From contig JBMNOY010000008.1 of assembly GCA_050943315.1 (NCBI GenBank), positions 1 to 58,372 of the forward strand: a DNA stretch of 58,372 nt, in the 5' to 3' direction. This DNA comes from JBDKUD01 sp050943315 (GTDB lineage Bacteria > Bacillota > Syntrophomonadia > Syntrophomonadales > Syntrophomonadaceae). The notes under the pieces were generated by a model, which was given only the letters and a program-made list of their open reading frames with translations, did no database searches and had not been told where the DNA came from. This document shows positions 26,108 to 34,196 of this stretch, in pieces (within the stretch, counting starts at the first letter, position 1; every line of letters starts with the position of its first letter). Position numbers and translations under genes: made by a program.

Positions 26108-27250
26108 TTAACCTCTAAGCAGGTCCCCGGCAATAACTATTCTTTGCACTTCGCCAGTACCTTCGTAAATTTGGAATATCTTCGCATCACGGTAATATTT
26201 CTCTACCGGATAATCTTTGGTATACCCATAACCGCCAAATATCTGAACTGCTTCAGTAGCACAGAAGACAGCCGTATCACCAGCAAAACCTTTGGCCAGT
26301 GAGGCAGCCTTACTGAAGCGGGGAACATTCATATCCTGTAATGACGATGCTTCCAAATACAGCAGGCGGGAAGCTTCAATTCTCATGGCCATATCAGCCA
26401 GCTTAAACTGAATAGCCTGGAAACTGGAGATAGGCTTGCCAAACTGGGTTCGCATTTTGGCATATTCCAGGGAAGCATCCAGGCAGGCCTGGGATAAACC
26501 GGTGGCCATAGCAGCGATACTGGCCCGGGAAAGGTCCAGGGTTTTCATGATGATATAAAACCCCTGTCCTTCGGCACCGAGTAAATTTTTGGCCGGGACC
26601 CGGACATCCTCGAAAATTACCTCAGTAGTATTGGAAGTTCTTATTCCCAATTTATCTTCCGTTTTGCCGACAGTAATACCCGGGGTGTTGCGATCAATAA
26701 TAAAGGCACACATACCTTTGGTACCCATTTTTTTGTCCAGGGTAGCTAATAAGGTATAAACCCCAGCCGTACCGCCATTACTGATAAACTGTTTCGTCCC
26801 GTTTATAATATAATCATTGCCATCTTTAACACATCGGGTAGAAAGGCCGGCAGCATCTGAACCTGCACCTGGTTCGGTAAGACAGAAGGCCGCCAGTTCA
26901 CCTTCCAGTAACCTTCCATAGAATTCTTTCTTTTGCTCGTGATTGCCTGCTATTAGTACCGGGTCCGCTGCCAACAAAGTACTGGCTACCATTATGGTAC
27001 CAATACCGGCATCTCCCCAGCATATTTCTTCAGCGACAATATTTTGGGCTACATGGTCCAAGCCAGGTCCGCCGTACTCAGCGGGGACGCCTATAGTCAT
27101 TAGCCCAACTTCGTGCATTTTCTTTAAACAATCTTCGGGGTAAACATGATTCTTATCCCAATCTGAGGCATAGGGAGCTATCTCATTGGCCGCAAAATCA
27201 TGGGCCATTTTTTTCATCATGGCTTGTTCTTCGGATAACCTAAAATCCAT
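26108..27250 (-). CDS. bcd: Butyryl-CoA dehydrogenase (acyl-CoA dehydrogenase)
   Basis: FAD enzyme that oxidises butyryl-CoA to crotonyl-CoA (or the reverse). Signature segments are CLTEPGAGSDAAG, GTKQFISNGG, EVIFEDVRVPAKNLLG and the C-terminal FGGYGYTKDYPVEKYYRDAK. The catalytic glutamate is in QIYEGTGEVQR. ATG at 27250 lies eight bases after GGGAGG and gives 380 residues, typical of short-chain dehydrogenases. Electron transfer flavoprotein genes are not in the window, so the redox partner is encoded elsewhere. Confidence 0.95.
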   Translation of the reverse strand: MDFRLSEEQAMMKKMAHDFAANEIAPYASDWDKNHVYPEDCLKKMHEVGLMTIGVPAEYGGPGLDHVAQNIVAEEICWGDAGIGTIMVASTLLAADPVLIAGNHEQKKEFYGRLLEGELAAFCLTEPGAGSDAAGLSTRCVKDGNDYIINGTKQFISNGGTAGVYTLLATLDKKMGTKGMCAFIIDRNTPGITVGKTEDKLGIRTSNTTEVIFEDVRVPAKNLLGAEGQGFYIIMKTLDLSRASIAAMATGLSQACLDASLEYAKMRTQFGKPISSFQAIQFKLADMAMRIEASRLLYLEASSLQDMNVPRFSKAASLAKGFAGDTAVFCATEAVQIFGGYGYTKDYPVEKYYRDAKIFQIYEGTGEVQRIVIAGDLLRG

Positions 27251-27287
27251 TAACATACCCTCCCAACAAATAAGATGACGTCACTAC

Positions 27288-28493
27288 TTAAATATCACGC
27301 GTCCATATTGAGCACATAGCTGGCCCGCCGCCGACACACAAAGAGGCAACACCAACAGTTTTGTCCTGTTTCTCCAGTTCATAGTAAAGAGAAACTATTA
27401 TGCGCAGAGCTGTACAGCCTACCGGGTGGCCCAAAGCTATTCCGGAGCCGTTAAGATTGCACTTGTTCATATCCAGTTCGATACCATAGTCTTGTTTGAG
27501 CTTTCTGCCCACACCCAGGAATTGGGCTGCAAAGGCCTCATTAATTTCGAAATAATCAATATCCTCCCACTTCATACCGGCTTCCTTCAGGCATTTAGGA
27601 ATGGCAACGGCTGGACCCAGACCCATTACTTCCGGGGCAACTCCTTCAGCACAGATATTTACTAATTTCATCAGTGGTTTTACACCCAGTTCAGCTGCTT
27701 TCTTTCGGGACATAATCACTACAGCTGCAGCCGCATCATTTATACCTGAAGCATTTGCCGCAGTTGTCACCCCGCCCTTCTTAAAAGCAGGCGGCAGCTT
27801 AGCCATAGCTTCTAAGTTAGCATTGGGCAGCATGTGTTCGTCTGTATCGTAATAAGTGATGCCTTTTTTGGTCTTAATTTCTACCGGCACTACTTCACGC
27901 TTAAAAGTACCATCCTGAACCGCCCGGGTGGCACGCTGGTGACTCATCAGGGCTAATTCGTCACATTCCTGGCGGGTTATGCCATATAATTCTGCCACGT
28001 TCTCAGCGGTAAGCCCCATGTGTCCGGGCACCAGTGCATCAAAGAGACCGTCATGAATCATGGCATCTTCGATAACTCCCTGATTCATGCGATAACCCAT
28101 TCTGGCCTTGGGCAGCATATAAGGGGCGTTGGTCATACTCTCCACCCCTACTACCAGAGCGATATCGCTTTTACCAAGCATAATGCGATTGGCGGCAATT
28201 TCTAAAGCTCGCATTCCCGAGGCACAGTTTTGATTTACATTGCAGGCATTGCTGCGAACGGGAAGACCTACCGCCATTCCAACCTGCCGGGCGGGAAGTG
28301 ACCCCTGCATGTGGGGATAGACCTCACCCATAGTTATTTCATCTATAATATCAGCCGGAATGCCGGCTCTTTCAACGGCAGCTTTACCTGCGGTAATAGC
28401 CAGCTGTTTGGCTTGAACATCTTTCAAACTGCCTTGAAACTTACCGATAGCAGTTCTACACGCACTCACTAATACGATTTCATTTAATTCCAT
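27288..28493 (-). CDS. thl: Acetyl-CoA C-acetyltransferase (thiolase)
   Basis: Cleaves acetoacetyl-CoA with CoA to two acetyl-CoA, or condenses them. The nucleophilic Cys lies in NQNCASGMRALE, the catalytic His in GSGIALGHPVGCTALR, and the second Cys in ASLCVGGGPAMCS, which is slightly unusual because the common form ends GGGMGTA. EINEAFAAQ is intact. ATG at 28493 after AGGGGG gives 401 residues. Within the hbd-crt-thl-bcd operon it completes the conversion of 3-ketobutyryl-CoA to acetyl-CoA. A second thiolase gene lies at 47224. Confidence 0.95.
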   Translation of the reverse strand: MELNEIVLVSACRTAIGKFQGSLKDVQAKQLAITAGKAAVERAGIPADIIDEITMGEVYPHMQGSLPARQVGMAVGLPVRSNACNVNQNCASGMRALEIAANRIMLGKSDIALVVGVESMTNAPYMLPKARMGYRMNQGVIEDAMIHDGLFDALVPGHMGLTAENVAELYGITRQECDELALMSHQRATRAVQDGTFKREVVPVEIKTKKGITYYDTDEHMLPNANLEAMAKLPPAFKKGGVTTAANASGINDAAAAVVIMSRKKAAELGVKPLMKLVNICAEGVAPEVMGLGPAVAIPKCLKEAGMKWEDIDYFEINEAFAAQFLGVGRKLKQDYGIELDMNKCNLNGSGIALGHPVGCTALRIIVSLYYELEKQDKTVGVASLCVGGGPAMCSIWTRDI

Positions 28494-28521
28494 AGTCAAA
28501 CCCCCTCAATCTATATAATGT

Positions 28522-29304
28522 CTACTTTGCTTGGAATACTGGTTTGCGTTTCTCCAAGAAGGCTTTCATGCCTTCCTTTTGGTCGGCTGTAGCTGAACAC
28601 ATTCCAAACATGTCAGCTTCCAAAGCCATGGATGAATCAAGATCTACCTGCATGCCGCGCCCAATTGTGTATTTGGCATAGGCAACTGCCAGAGGCGCTT
28701 TAGAGGCTATCTTTTTGAGCAGTTTTTTGGCCTGATCCATTAATTCATCCTGTGGATATACGTGATTAACTAACCCCAGGCGATAAGCTTCCGCAGCGTT
28801 TATAGTATCACCGGTAAAAATAAGCTCCTTGGCCCGGCCCTCCCCGATTAAACGGGGAAGCCTCTGTGTTCCACCAAAGCCGGGTATAACCCCCAGGCCT
28901 ACTTCCGGCTGCCCGAAAAGTGCCGTTTCCGAAGCTAAGCGGATATCACAGGACATGGCCAGTTCACAGCCTCCACCCAGGGCAAAACCATTAATGGCGG
29001 CAATGACTGGTTTTTCCATTAGCTCAATCATCCGGAAGGTAGCTTCTCCATAACTGGCAAATGCCCTCGCTTCCACAGCTGAAAGTGGCTGCATATAGGC
29101 AATGTCAGCACCAGCTACAAAAGCTTTGCTGCCGGCGCCGGTAATAATTAATCCACTGATGGAACTATCTTCCGCTACCACACCTATGGCAGCGCGTATT
29201 TCCGTAAGGGTATCCTTATTTAGAGCGTTAAGAGCTGAGGGACGATTTATATAGAGAATAGCCAGGTCATCCTCTTTTTCCAGGATTATGTTCTGGTAGT
29301 CCAT
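28522..29304 (-). CDS. crt: 3-hydroxybutyryl-CoA dehydratase / enoyl-CoA hydratase (crotonase)
   Basis: Hydrates crotonyl-CoA to 3-hydroxybutyryl-CoA. Both catalytic glutamates are visible, in GGGCELAMSCDIRLASE and GQPEVGLGVIPGFGGTQRL, and the oxyanion-hole segment AFVAGADI is intact. 260 residues, typical. ATG at 29304. Its short spacing to hbd (22 bases) and thl (28 bases) indicates one transcript. Confidence 0.96.
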   Translation of the reverse strand: MDYQNIILEKEDDLAILYINRPSALNALNKDTLTEIRAAIGVVAEDSSISGLIITGAGSKAFVAGADIAYMQPLSAVEARAFASYGEATFRMIELMEKPVIAAINGFALGGGCELAMSCDIRLASETALFGQPEVGLGVIPGFGGTQRLPRLIGEGRAKELIFTGDTINAAEAYRLGLVNHVYPQDELMDQAKKLLKKIASKAPLAVAYAKYTIGRGMQVDLDSSMALEADMFGMCSATADQKEGMKAFLEKRKPVFQAK

Positions 29305-29326
29305 TTTCTCACCTTCCCCGATTAAG

Positions 29327-30178
29327 CTAGTTGTAATCGTAAAAACCTTTACCGGTCTTCATTCCCAAGTGGCCAGCACGGACTTTTTGCTTGAAGGCTA
29401 AAGCAGGCCGGTATTTGGAATCACCGAATTCAGCCCAAAAATAGTTCATTACCATCAGGACAACATCGATTCCTACCAGGTCCGCAAGTGCCAGTGGTCC
29501 CATGGGCATGCCCGCTCCCAGCTTCATGGCTTTGTCTATTTCAGCAGCAGAAGCAATACCTTCCTGATAGGCAATGGCAGCCTCATTCATATAAGGTACC
29601 AGGATACGGTTGACAATAAAGCCCGGAGATTCTTTCGTTTTTACCGGCTCCTTGCCGATTTTTACAGCCAATTCCATGGTTTGAGCTACTGTATCATCAG
29701 AGGTTACGGCACCAGGTATTACTTCTACCAGTTTCATAGCTGGTACCGGGTTAAAGAAATGCATTCCGACTACCTTGTCAGGACGGTTGGTAACTGCAGC
29801 GATTTCAGTAATACTTAAGGCAGAGGTATTACTGGCCAGAATGGTACTGGGTGGACATATTTCGGACAAATCCTTAAAAACCTTTTTCTTAAGGTCTATG
29901 TTCTCAATGATTGCTTCGATAACAATATCACAGTCTTTAAAGGCGTTTATATCTGTACCCGTGGACAGGAGAGCAGTGAATCCCTCTACATCGGCGGTGG
30001 TTCTTTTACCTTTTTCCACTGCTTTGCTCCACGATTTATTCATACTCTTGACAGCTTTGTCGAGAACGGCTTCGACCACATCAATCAATACTACACTGTA
30101 ACCAGCCTCAATACTGACCTGAGCGATACCAGCACCCATGGTTCCCGCACCTAATACACCAATTTTGCTAATGCTCAT
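29327..30178 (-). CDS. hbd: 3-hydroxybutyryl-CoA dehydrogenase
   Basis: NAD(P)-dependent oxidation of 3-hydroxybutyryl-CoA to acetoacetyl-CoA. The Rossmann motif GAGTMGAGIAQ is near the N-terminus; SNTSALSITEIA and HFFNPVPAMKLVEVIPG hold the catalytic region, and the C-terminal helical domain includes GPLALADLVGIDV. 283 residues, the size of clostridial Hbd. ATG at 30178. First gene of the operon, about 100 bases downstream of a sigma-54 promoter. Confidence 0.97.
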   Translation of the reverse strand: MSISKIGVLGAGTMGAGIAQVSIEAGYSVVLIDVVEAVLDKAVKSMNKSWSKAVEKGKRTTADVEGFTALLSTGTDINAFKDCDIVIEAIIENIDLKKKVFKDLSEICPPSTILASNTSALSITEIAAVTNRPDKVVGMHFFNPVPAMKLVEVIPGAVTSDDTVAQTMELAVKIGKEPVKTKESPGFIVNRILVPYMNEAAIAYQEGIASAAEIDKAMKLGAGMPMGPLALADLVGIDVVLMVMNYFWAEFGDSKYRPALAFKQKVRAGHLGMKTGKGFYDYN

Positions 30179-30285
30179 TATCTTACCCCCTTTAGTTGAT
30201 AGACATAAAATATACTAGTTATTGGCACCTCCTATCCTTTGAATTCCCGGAAAGAGAATAGTTAATTTCCAGGTACCCTCTAAAG

Positions 30286-30302
30286 AGCAAAAGTTGTGCC
30301 AA
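30286..30302 (-). promoter_or_regulatory. Sigma-54 promoter of the butyrate operon
   Basis: On the minus strand TTGGCACAACTTTTGCT matches the -24/-12 consensus, with GG and GC separated by exactly ten bases. Transcription would start near 30275, about 97 bases before the hbd start codon. A sigma-54 activator is encoded directly upstream. Confidence 0.85.
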
Positions 30303-30333
30303 TCAATAAAGGGATTAAGTCACCAGCTTAAAA

Positions 30334-30367
30334 AGGCGGTATATCAACGATTCGTGATATACCGCCT
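30334..30367 (-). terminator. Terminator of the sigma-54 activator gene
   Basis: A perfect 13-bp inverted repeat AGGCGGTATATCA / TGATATACCGCCT with an 8-base loop, followed by TTTTTAAG on the minus strand. It separates the activator transcript from the operon promoter. Confidence 0.85.
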
Positions 30368-30505
30368 ATAAATACCCGGGGTTCTAATATCATTCATTTT
30401 GGGAGAATAAAAAGTTTGCGGCTAATAAGCTATATGCATATATGGGGGTTGCTCAATCATTTCGAAATAGGAGACACTTCTCCGATTTTGGTAGAAAAGC
30501 TAGTA

Positions 30506-32611
30506 TCATGAGGGATCGCTTACCAGTGCATATTTATTTAATTTGCGATACAAAGCTGAACTATGAATACCCAGAAGTTTGGCGGCCAAAGTCTTATTGC
30601 CGCCGGTTTTTTTAAGTACATCCACAATGATTTGCTTTTCCAGGTTCTCTACCGCATCCGGTAATGTCTCCACCTTGTTAAAAGAGGTTTGCTCCATAAT
30701 AGAAGGAAAGTGTTTAAGGGTAAGTGAATTTTCGTGGTCCATACTGGCCAGGTTAATGGCGCGCTCCAGTATATTTTCTAATTCCCGTACGTTGCCTGGC
30801 CAGCTATGACTAAGAAGTAGTTCCATGGCTTTGGGGGATATTGTCAATATATTAGTTCCTAAGTTTTTGTTTATCTTTTGTATTAATTTTTTGGTCAACA
30901 GGGGTATATCTGAAGCTCTTTGTCTTAAAGGTGGTACATCCAAACGCACTACATTTAAACGGTAATAGAGATCCTGACGGAACTCATGCTTTTTAACCAT
31001 TTCTTCCAAATTACGATTAGTAGCAGCGATCACTCGTACACTGACTACAATGTTTTTGGTCCCGCCAACCCGTTCCACCATTCTTTCCTGTAGCACTGAC
31101 AACAGTTTGGTTTGCATATTCAAGGGCATATCCCCAATCTCATCCAGAAAAATAGTGCCGCCGTTGGCCAGTTCAAACTTTCCCGGTTTGCCGCCTCTTT
31201 TAGCCCCGGTAAAGGCCCCGTCCTCATAGCCAAACAATTCTGATTCCAGCAGGTGTTCCGGCAGTGCAGCACAATTAATGCGTACGAAAGGGCCCAGGTA
31301 ACGACTGCTGGCATTATGGATGGCATGTGCAAATAGCTCCTTGCCGGTACCGCTTTCTCCGGTAATAAGAATAGTTGATGTAGTGCGCGACAACTGGTAG
31401 GCTACGGACTTGGCTTGCTGAAAAACATGGTCTTCTCCGATTATATCCTCAAAAAACCACCTGGCCTGGTATCCCTGACGGACTTCTTCTTTATATAAGT
31501 TCAGTTCCTTTTCAGTTTCCTGCAATTTTTTCATAAAAGCCTTAACACCAGAAATATCCAGGAAAAGACTTTTCCCAATGGCTCCAATAATCTGGCCATC
31601 CTTAACTATGGGTAAGCGGGTTACAACCGATTCCCGCCCATTAAGCGGCCAGATGTCAGCCTCGATTATTTCACCGGTTCTCAATACCTCGGGAAGTCTG
31701 GAGTTAGGTATAATATCCAAAATATACTTTCCGATTACGGCATCTTTACTTAACCCTAAAATATCCAGGTAGGTTTGGTTCATGGCGGTAATAAATCCGT
31801 CTTTATCCACTGTAACATAAACCATATAGGGACTTTCGATTAGGGCTGCGGAAATGGCAGCGAATTCCTTTTCTCGTTCCTGAAGTTTTTGTTTTAAAGC
31901 ATAAGCCCCCGACATATCCAGGTATATACTTTGCCCCAGAGCTCCTATGACTTTGCCGTCTTTCACAATAGGCATACGGGTAACCAGCGTATCCCGACCT
32001 TTTAGGGGCCAAATTTCTGCCTTGTCTATCCGCTTATTGGCAATGACCGCAGGCAGTTCTGAGTGTGGTAATATTTCGAGAATGTGTTTGCCGATGACAT
32101 CTTCTTTTTTCAGTCCCAAAATATCCAGAAACGTCTGATTCATTACTGTGATATAGCCTTTATCATTAACGATTACTAGTGTCATATGGGGGCTTTCCAC
32201 AAAAGCTCCCAGGAAGGCATTGAATTCTTTTTCAGCCTCCTCAAGCCTGTTAACCAGAACCGAAGCGCATGACATGTCAAGCGGCAGACTCTGTCCTATA
32301 GCACCGATTATGCGGCCATTTTTGAAAACAGGAAAACGTGTTACGATCATATCCCTCTTTCCTATGGCCCAGATATCGGCTCTATCTGTACGTCCTGTTA
32401 TTAGTACCTCCGGTAATTTGGAATTGGGAATGACATCTGATACATATTTGCCGATTACCTGTTCCCGGTTCATTCCCAGCAAGTCAAGAAAGGTCTGATT
32501 CATGACCACAATATTACCGCTGATATTAACGATAACAATAGCTATGTATGGGCTTTCAATAAGAGGTTCCAATAGTTCCAAATTATCCAAAACCGAAAAA
32601 TCCAACACCAC
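30506..32611 (-). CDS. Sigma-54-dependent transcriptional activator with three tandem PAS repeats
   Basis: Bacterial enhancer-binding protein. Residues 19-378 are three consecutive PAS units of exactly 120 residues each (each begins ESPY or ESPH and contains MNQT(F/Y)LD(I/L)LG and a GAIG/GALG element). The AAA+ domain then has Walker A GESGTGKE, the sigma-54 contact loop GAFTGA and LDEIGDMP. A Fis-type helix-turn-helix (TLAAKLLGIHSSALYRKLNKY) ends the protein. No response-regulator receiver domain is present, so it senses through PAS. GTG at 32611, seven bases after GGAGG, is the best start (701 residues). It probably activates the butyrate operon downstream. The ligand or redox signal is unknown. 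Confidence 0.93.
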   Translation of the reverse strand: MVLDFSVLDNLELLEPLIESPYIAIVIVNISGNIVVMNQTFLDLLGMNREQVIGKYVSDVIPNSKLPEVLITGRTDRADIWAIGKRDMIVTRFPVFKNGRIIGAIGQSLPLDMSCASVLVNRLEEAEKEFNAFLGAFVESPHMTLVIVNDKGYITVMNQTFLDILGLKKEDVIGKHILEILPHSELPAVIANKRIDKAEIWPLKGRDTLVTRMPIVKDGKVIGALGQSIYLDMSGAYALKQKLQEREKEFAAISAALIESPYMVYVTVDKDGFITAMNQTYLDILGLSKDAVIGKYILDIIPNSRLPEVLRTGEIIEADIWPLNGRESVVTRLPIVKDGQIIGAIGKSLFLDISGVKAFMKKLQETEKELNLYKEEVRQGYQARWFFEDIIGEDHVFQQAKSVAYQLSRTTSTILITGESGTGKELFAHAIHNASSRYLGPFVRINCAALPEHLLESELFGYEDGAFTGAKRGGKPGKFELANGGTIFLDEIGDMPLNMQTKLLSVLQERMVERVGGTKNIVVSVRVIAATNRNLEEMVKKHEFRQDLYYRLNVVRLDVPPLRQRASDIPLLTKKLIQKINKNLGTNILTISPKAMELLLSHSWPGNVRELENILERAINLASMDHENSLTLKHFPSIMEQTSFNKVETLPDAVENLEKQIIVDVLKKTGGNKTLAAKLLGIHSSALYRKLNKYALVSDPS

Positions 32612-32842
32612 GAAACCACCTCCCATATCCACGACAATACAGAAATAACAATAAATGTAAATAACTATTTAAATACTATTTCCTGACCGGCAAGAAAAAA
32701 CCTTCTGCATCCAGAAATAATTATATGGAAAATAATTGTAGCCAAGACCAGTTAATGAATTTTTAAGAGATGAATATCTGTGAGGTGATTATGTTGCGCA
32801 AATAGCGTGAGCAAAGAATGGGAAAGTATTTGGCTTATAAAA

Positions 32843-32901
32843 AGGAACATGTCTTTAATTCTGGGCCTTTGACCAGAATCCAGAAGAAAAGACATGTTCC
32901 T
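32843..32901 (-). terminator. Terminator of corA
   Basis: A perfect 13-bp stem AGGAACATGTCTT / AAGACATGTTCCT, extended by an inner TTCTGG / CCAGAA stem, followed by TTTTTATAAG on the minus strand, starting nine bases after the corA stop codon. Confidence 0.85.
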
Positions 32902-32909
32902 AATAAGGC

Positions 32910-33887
32910 CTAGATCCACCGCCGGTAACGGAAGAAACCTAGCATGGCAAAGGCCAGGGTCATCATTCCAAATAAAATATACCAGATGCTATGCGGATTA
33001 TGGCTTCCGGGAAGGTCTACATTCATACCAAAGAATCCGGTAATAACCGTAAGCGGCATCATAATAATGGATATAATGGTTAGTATGGTAATGATTTCGC
33101 TGGTACGGCTGGAGATAATGGAGTAATAAGTCTCCATTAAACTGTTGGCCAAATCGCGGTAAGTATTGGCCGTATCCAATATGCTGTCCAGATGATCAAT
33201 TAAATCGAGATAATATGGTACATTGTCTTCATTTATAAAAAATGAGTAGCGGCCATTAACATTGCCAAATATTCTTCTCTGCGGTATTAAAACCTTACGC
33301 AGTAATATGATAGTCCTTTTTAAGGTTAATATTTCTTCAGTGGTTACCTGGCTTTTGCTCAGGAATATCTCATCTTCTAACTCATCAATTCTTTCGCCCA
33401 GTCTTTCAATAATCGGAAAACAATCATCAACAATGTTGTCTACTATTTTATATAGTAAATACTCAGGTCCGCGGTCCATAAGTTCAGTCTGGCGCAAACA
33501 TACCCGGGCGACCTTGCCTACTGCCGACAACGCTACAGGGTGAATAGTGACTATATAATTTTTACCCAGAAAAACGTCCAATTCTATACTGGATATTTCA
33601 TCTTCCTCTTCAGCATCCTCAAAATACCGCAGGGCATGGAAAACGAAAAAATTATAATCGTCGTACTTATCTAATTTGGCCCGCGGGCTTTCCTGTAAAC
33701 AGTCCTCCAGAGCCAGAGGATGGAAGCCAAAAAAGTTTCCTACATAATGCAGTTCACTGGCTGAGCAATCGTATAAATCAATCCACAATAAGTTTTCCGG
33801 GGAAGCAAGCAGCTTATCCTTCTCCCTGATATCTACATCATGATACATGGAATTATCCTCATGATTGTAGAAATAAGTCTTAATCAT
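32910..33887 (-). CDS. corA: CorA-family magnesium/metal ion channel
   Basis: Pentameric metal ion channel. A long soluble N-terminal domain, a stalk helix, then two C-terminal membrane helices. The signature GMN is in ITGFFGMNVDLPG after the first helix, and the periplasmic loop and the basic C-terminus (FFRYRRWI) follow. 325 residues, usual length. ATG at 33887 follows AGGAGGG. The leader contains an inverted repeat at 33909-33947. Confidence 0.94.
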   Translation of the reverse strand: MIKTYFYNHEDNSMYHDVDIREKDKLLASPENLLWIDLYDCSASELHYVGNFFGFHPLALEDCLQESPRAKLDKYDDYNFFVFHALRYFEDAEEEDEISSIELDVFLGKNYIVTIHPVALSAVGKVARVCLRQTELMDRGPEYLLYKIVDNIVDDCFPIIERLGERIDELEDEIFLSKSQVTTEEILTLKRTIILLRKVLIPQRRIFGNVNGRYSFFINEDNVPYYLDLIDHLDSILDTANTYRDLANSLMETYYSIISSRTSEIITILTIISIIMMPLTVITGFFGMNVDLPGSHNPHSIWYILFGMMTLAFAMLGFFRYRRWI

Positions 33888-34196
33888 GGCTCATCCCTCC
33901 TGTGCAGGAAGGGTTATCCACTGAATTGGTGGTAAAAAATAACCCTTCTCCTTATATTGTGTTTTCGTTTATTAATTAATAGCCACGATCGGTAAGGAGG
34001 CAAAGGTTCCATTTTTCACCACCACCTTTCTTATTGCGGTATATAAACAGATGGGCTCTCCTACTAAATAAATACTATAAATGTTGGGTAATAAAGTTGT
34101 CAATAACCGGCCGTCCTATTCATTAAAGGAGAGCTTTATTAAGATAATGGATAAATTTGCTTATTAGAGGGTAAATTAGCGAAAGGAGGGAAGTTA
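33888..34196. other. Divergent intergenic region corA / PBP
   Basis: 309 bases without a gene. It holds the corA leader hairpin (33909-33947) and the AAAGGAGGG site of the PBP gene. No promoter stands out; TTGTCA near 34096 is followed at 17 bases only by TCATTA. Confidence 0.5.
33909..33947 (-). repeat. Inverted repeat in the corA leader
   Basis: AAGGGTTAT pairs with ATAACCCTT and an inner CCAC can pair with GTGG. It ends about ten bases before the corA ribosome site, so it may affect corA translation or transcription. It is not a recognised Mg2+ riboswitch. Confidence 0.5.

Larger units (their letters stand above)
30179..30505 (-). other. Control region between the activator gene and hbd
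   Basis: This 327-base gap holds, in minus-strand order: two palindromes that could bind the activator (ATTTCGAAAT at 30459-30468 and TATATGCATATA at 30431-30442), the activator gene's terminator (30334-30367), the sigma-54 promoter (30286-30302), and the hbd leader. No small gene was seen. Confidence 0.6.

Noticed and set aside
32791..32902. Mini-frame ATG TTG CGC AAA TAG with a good GAGGTGATT site, and an open stretch after it on the plus strand
   Set aside because: It encodes only four residues before a stop, and the following open stretch runs through the corA terminator hairpin; no protein signature is visible.
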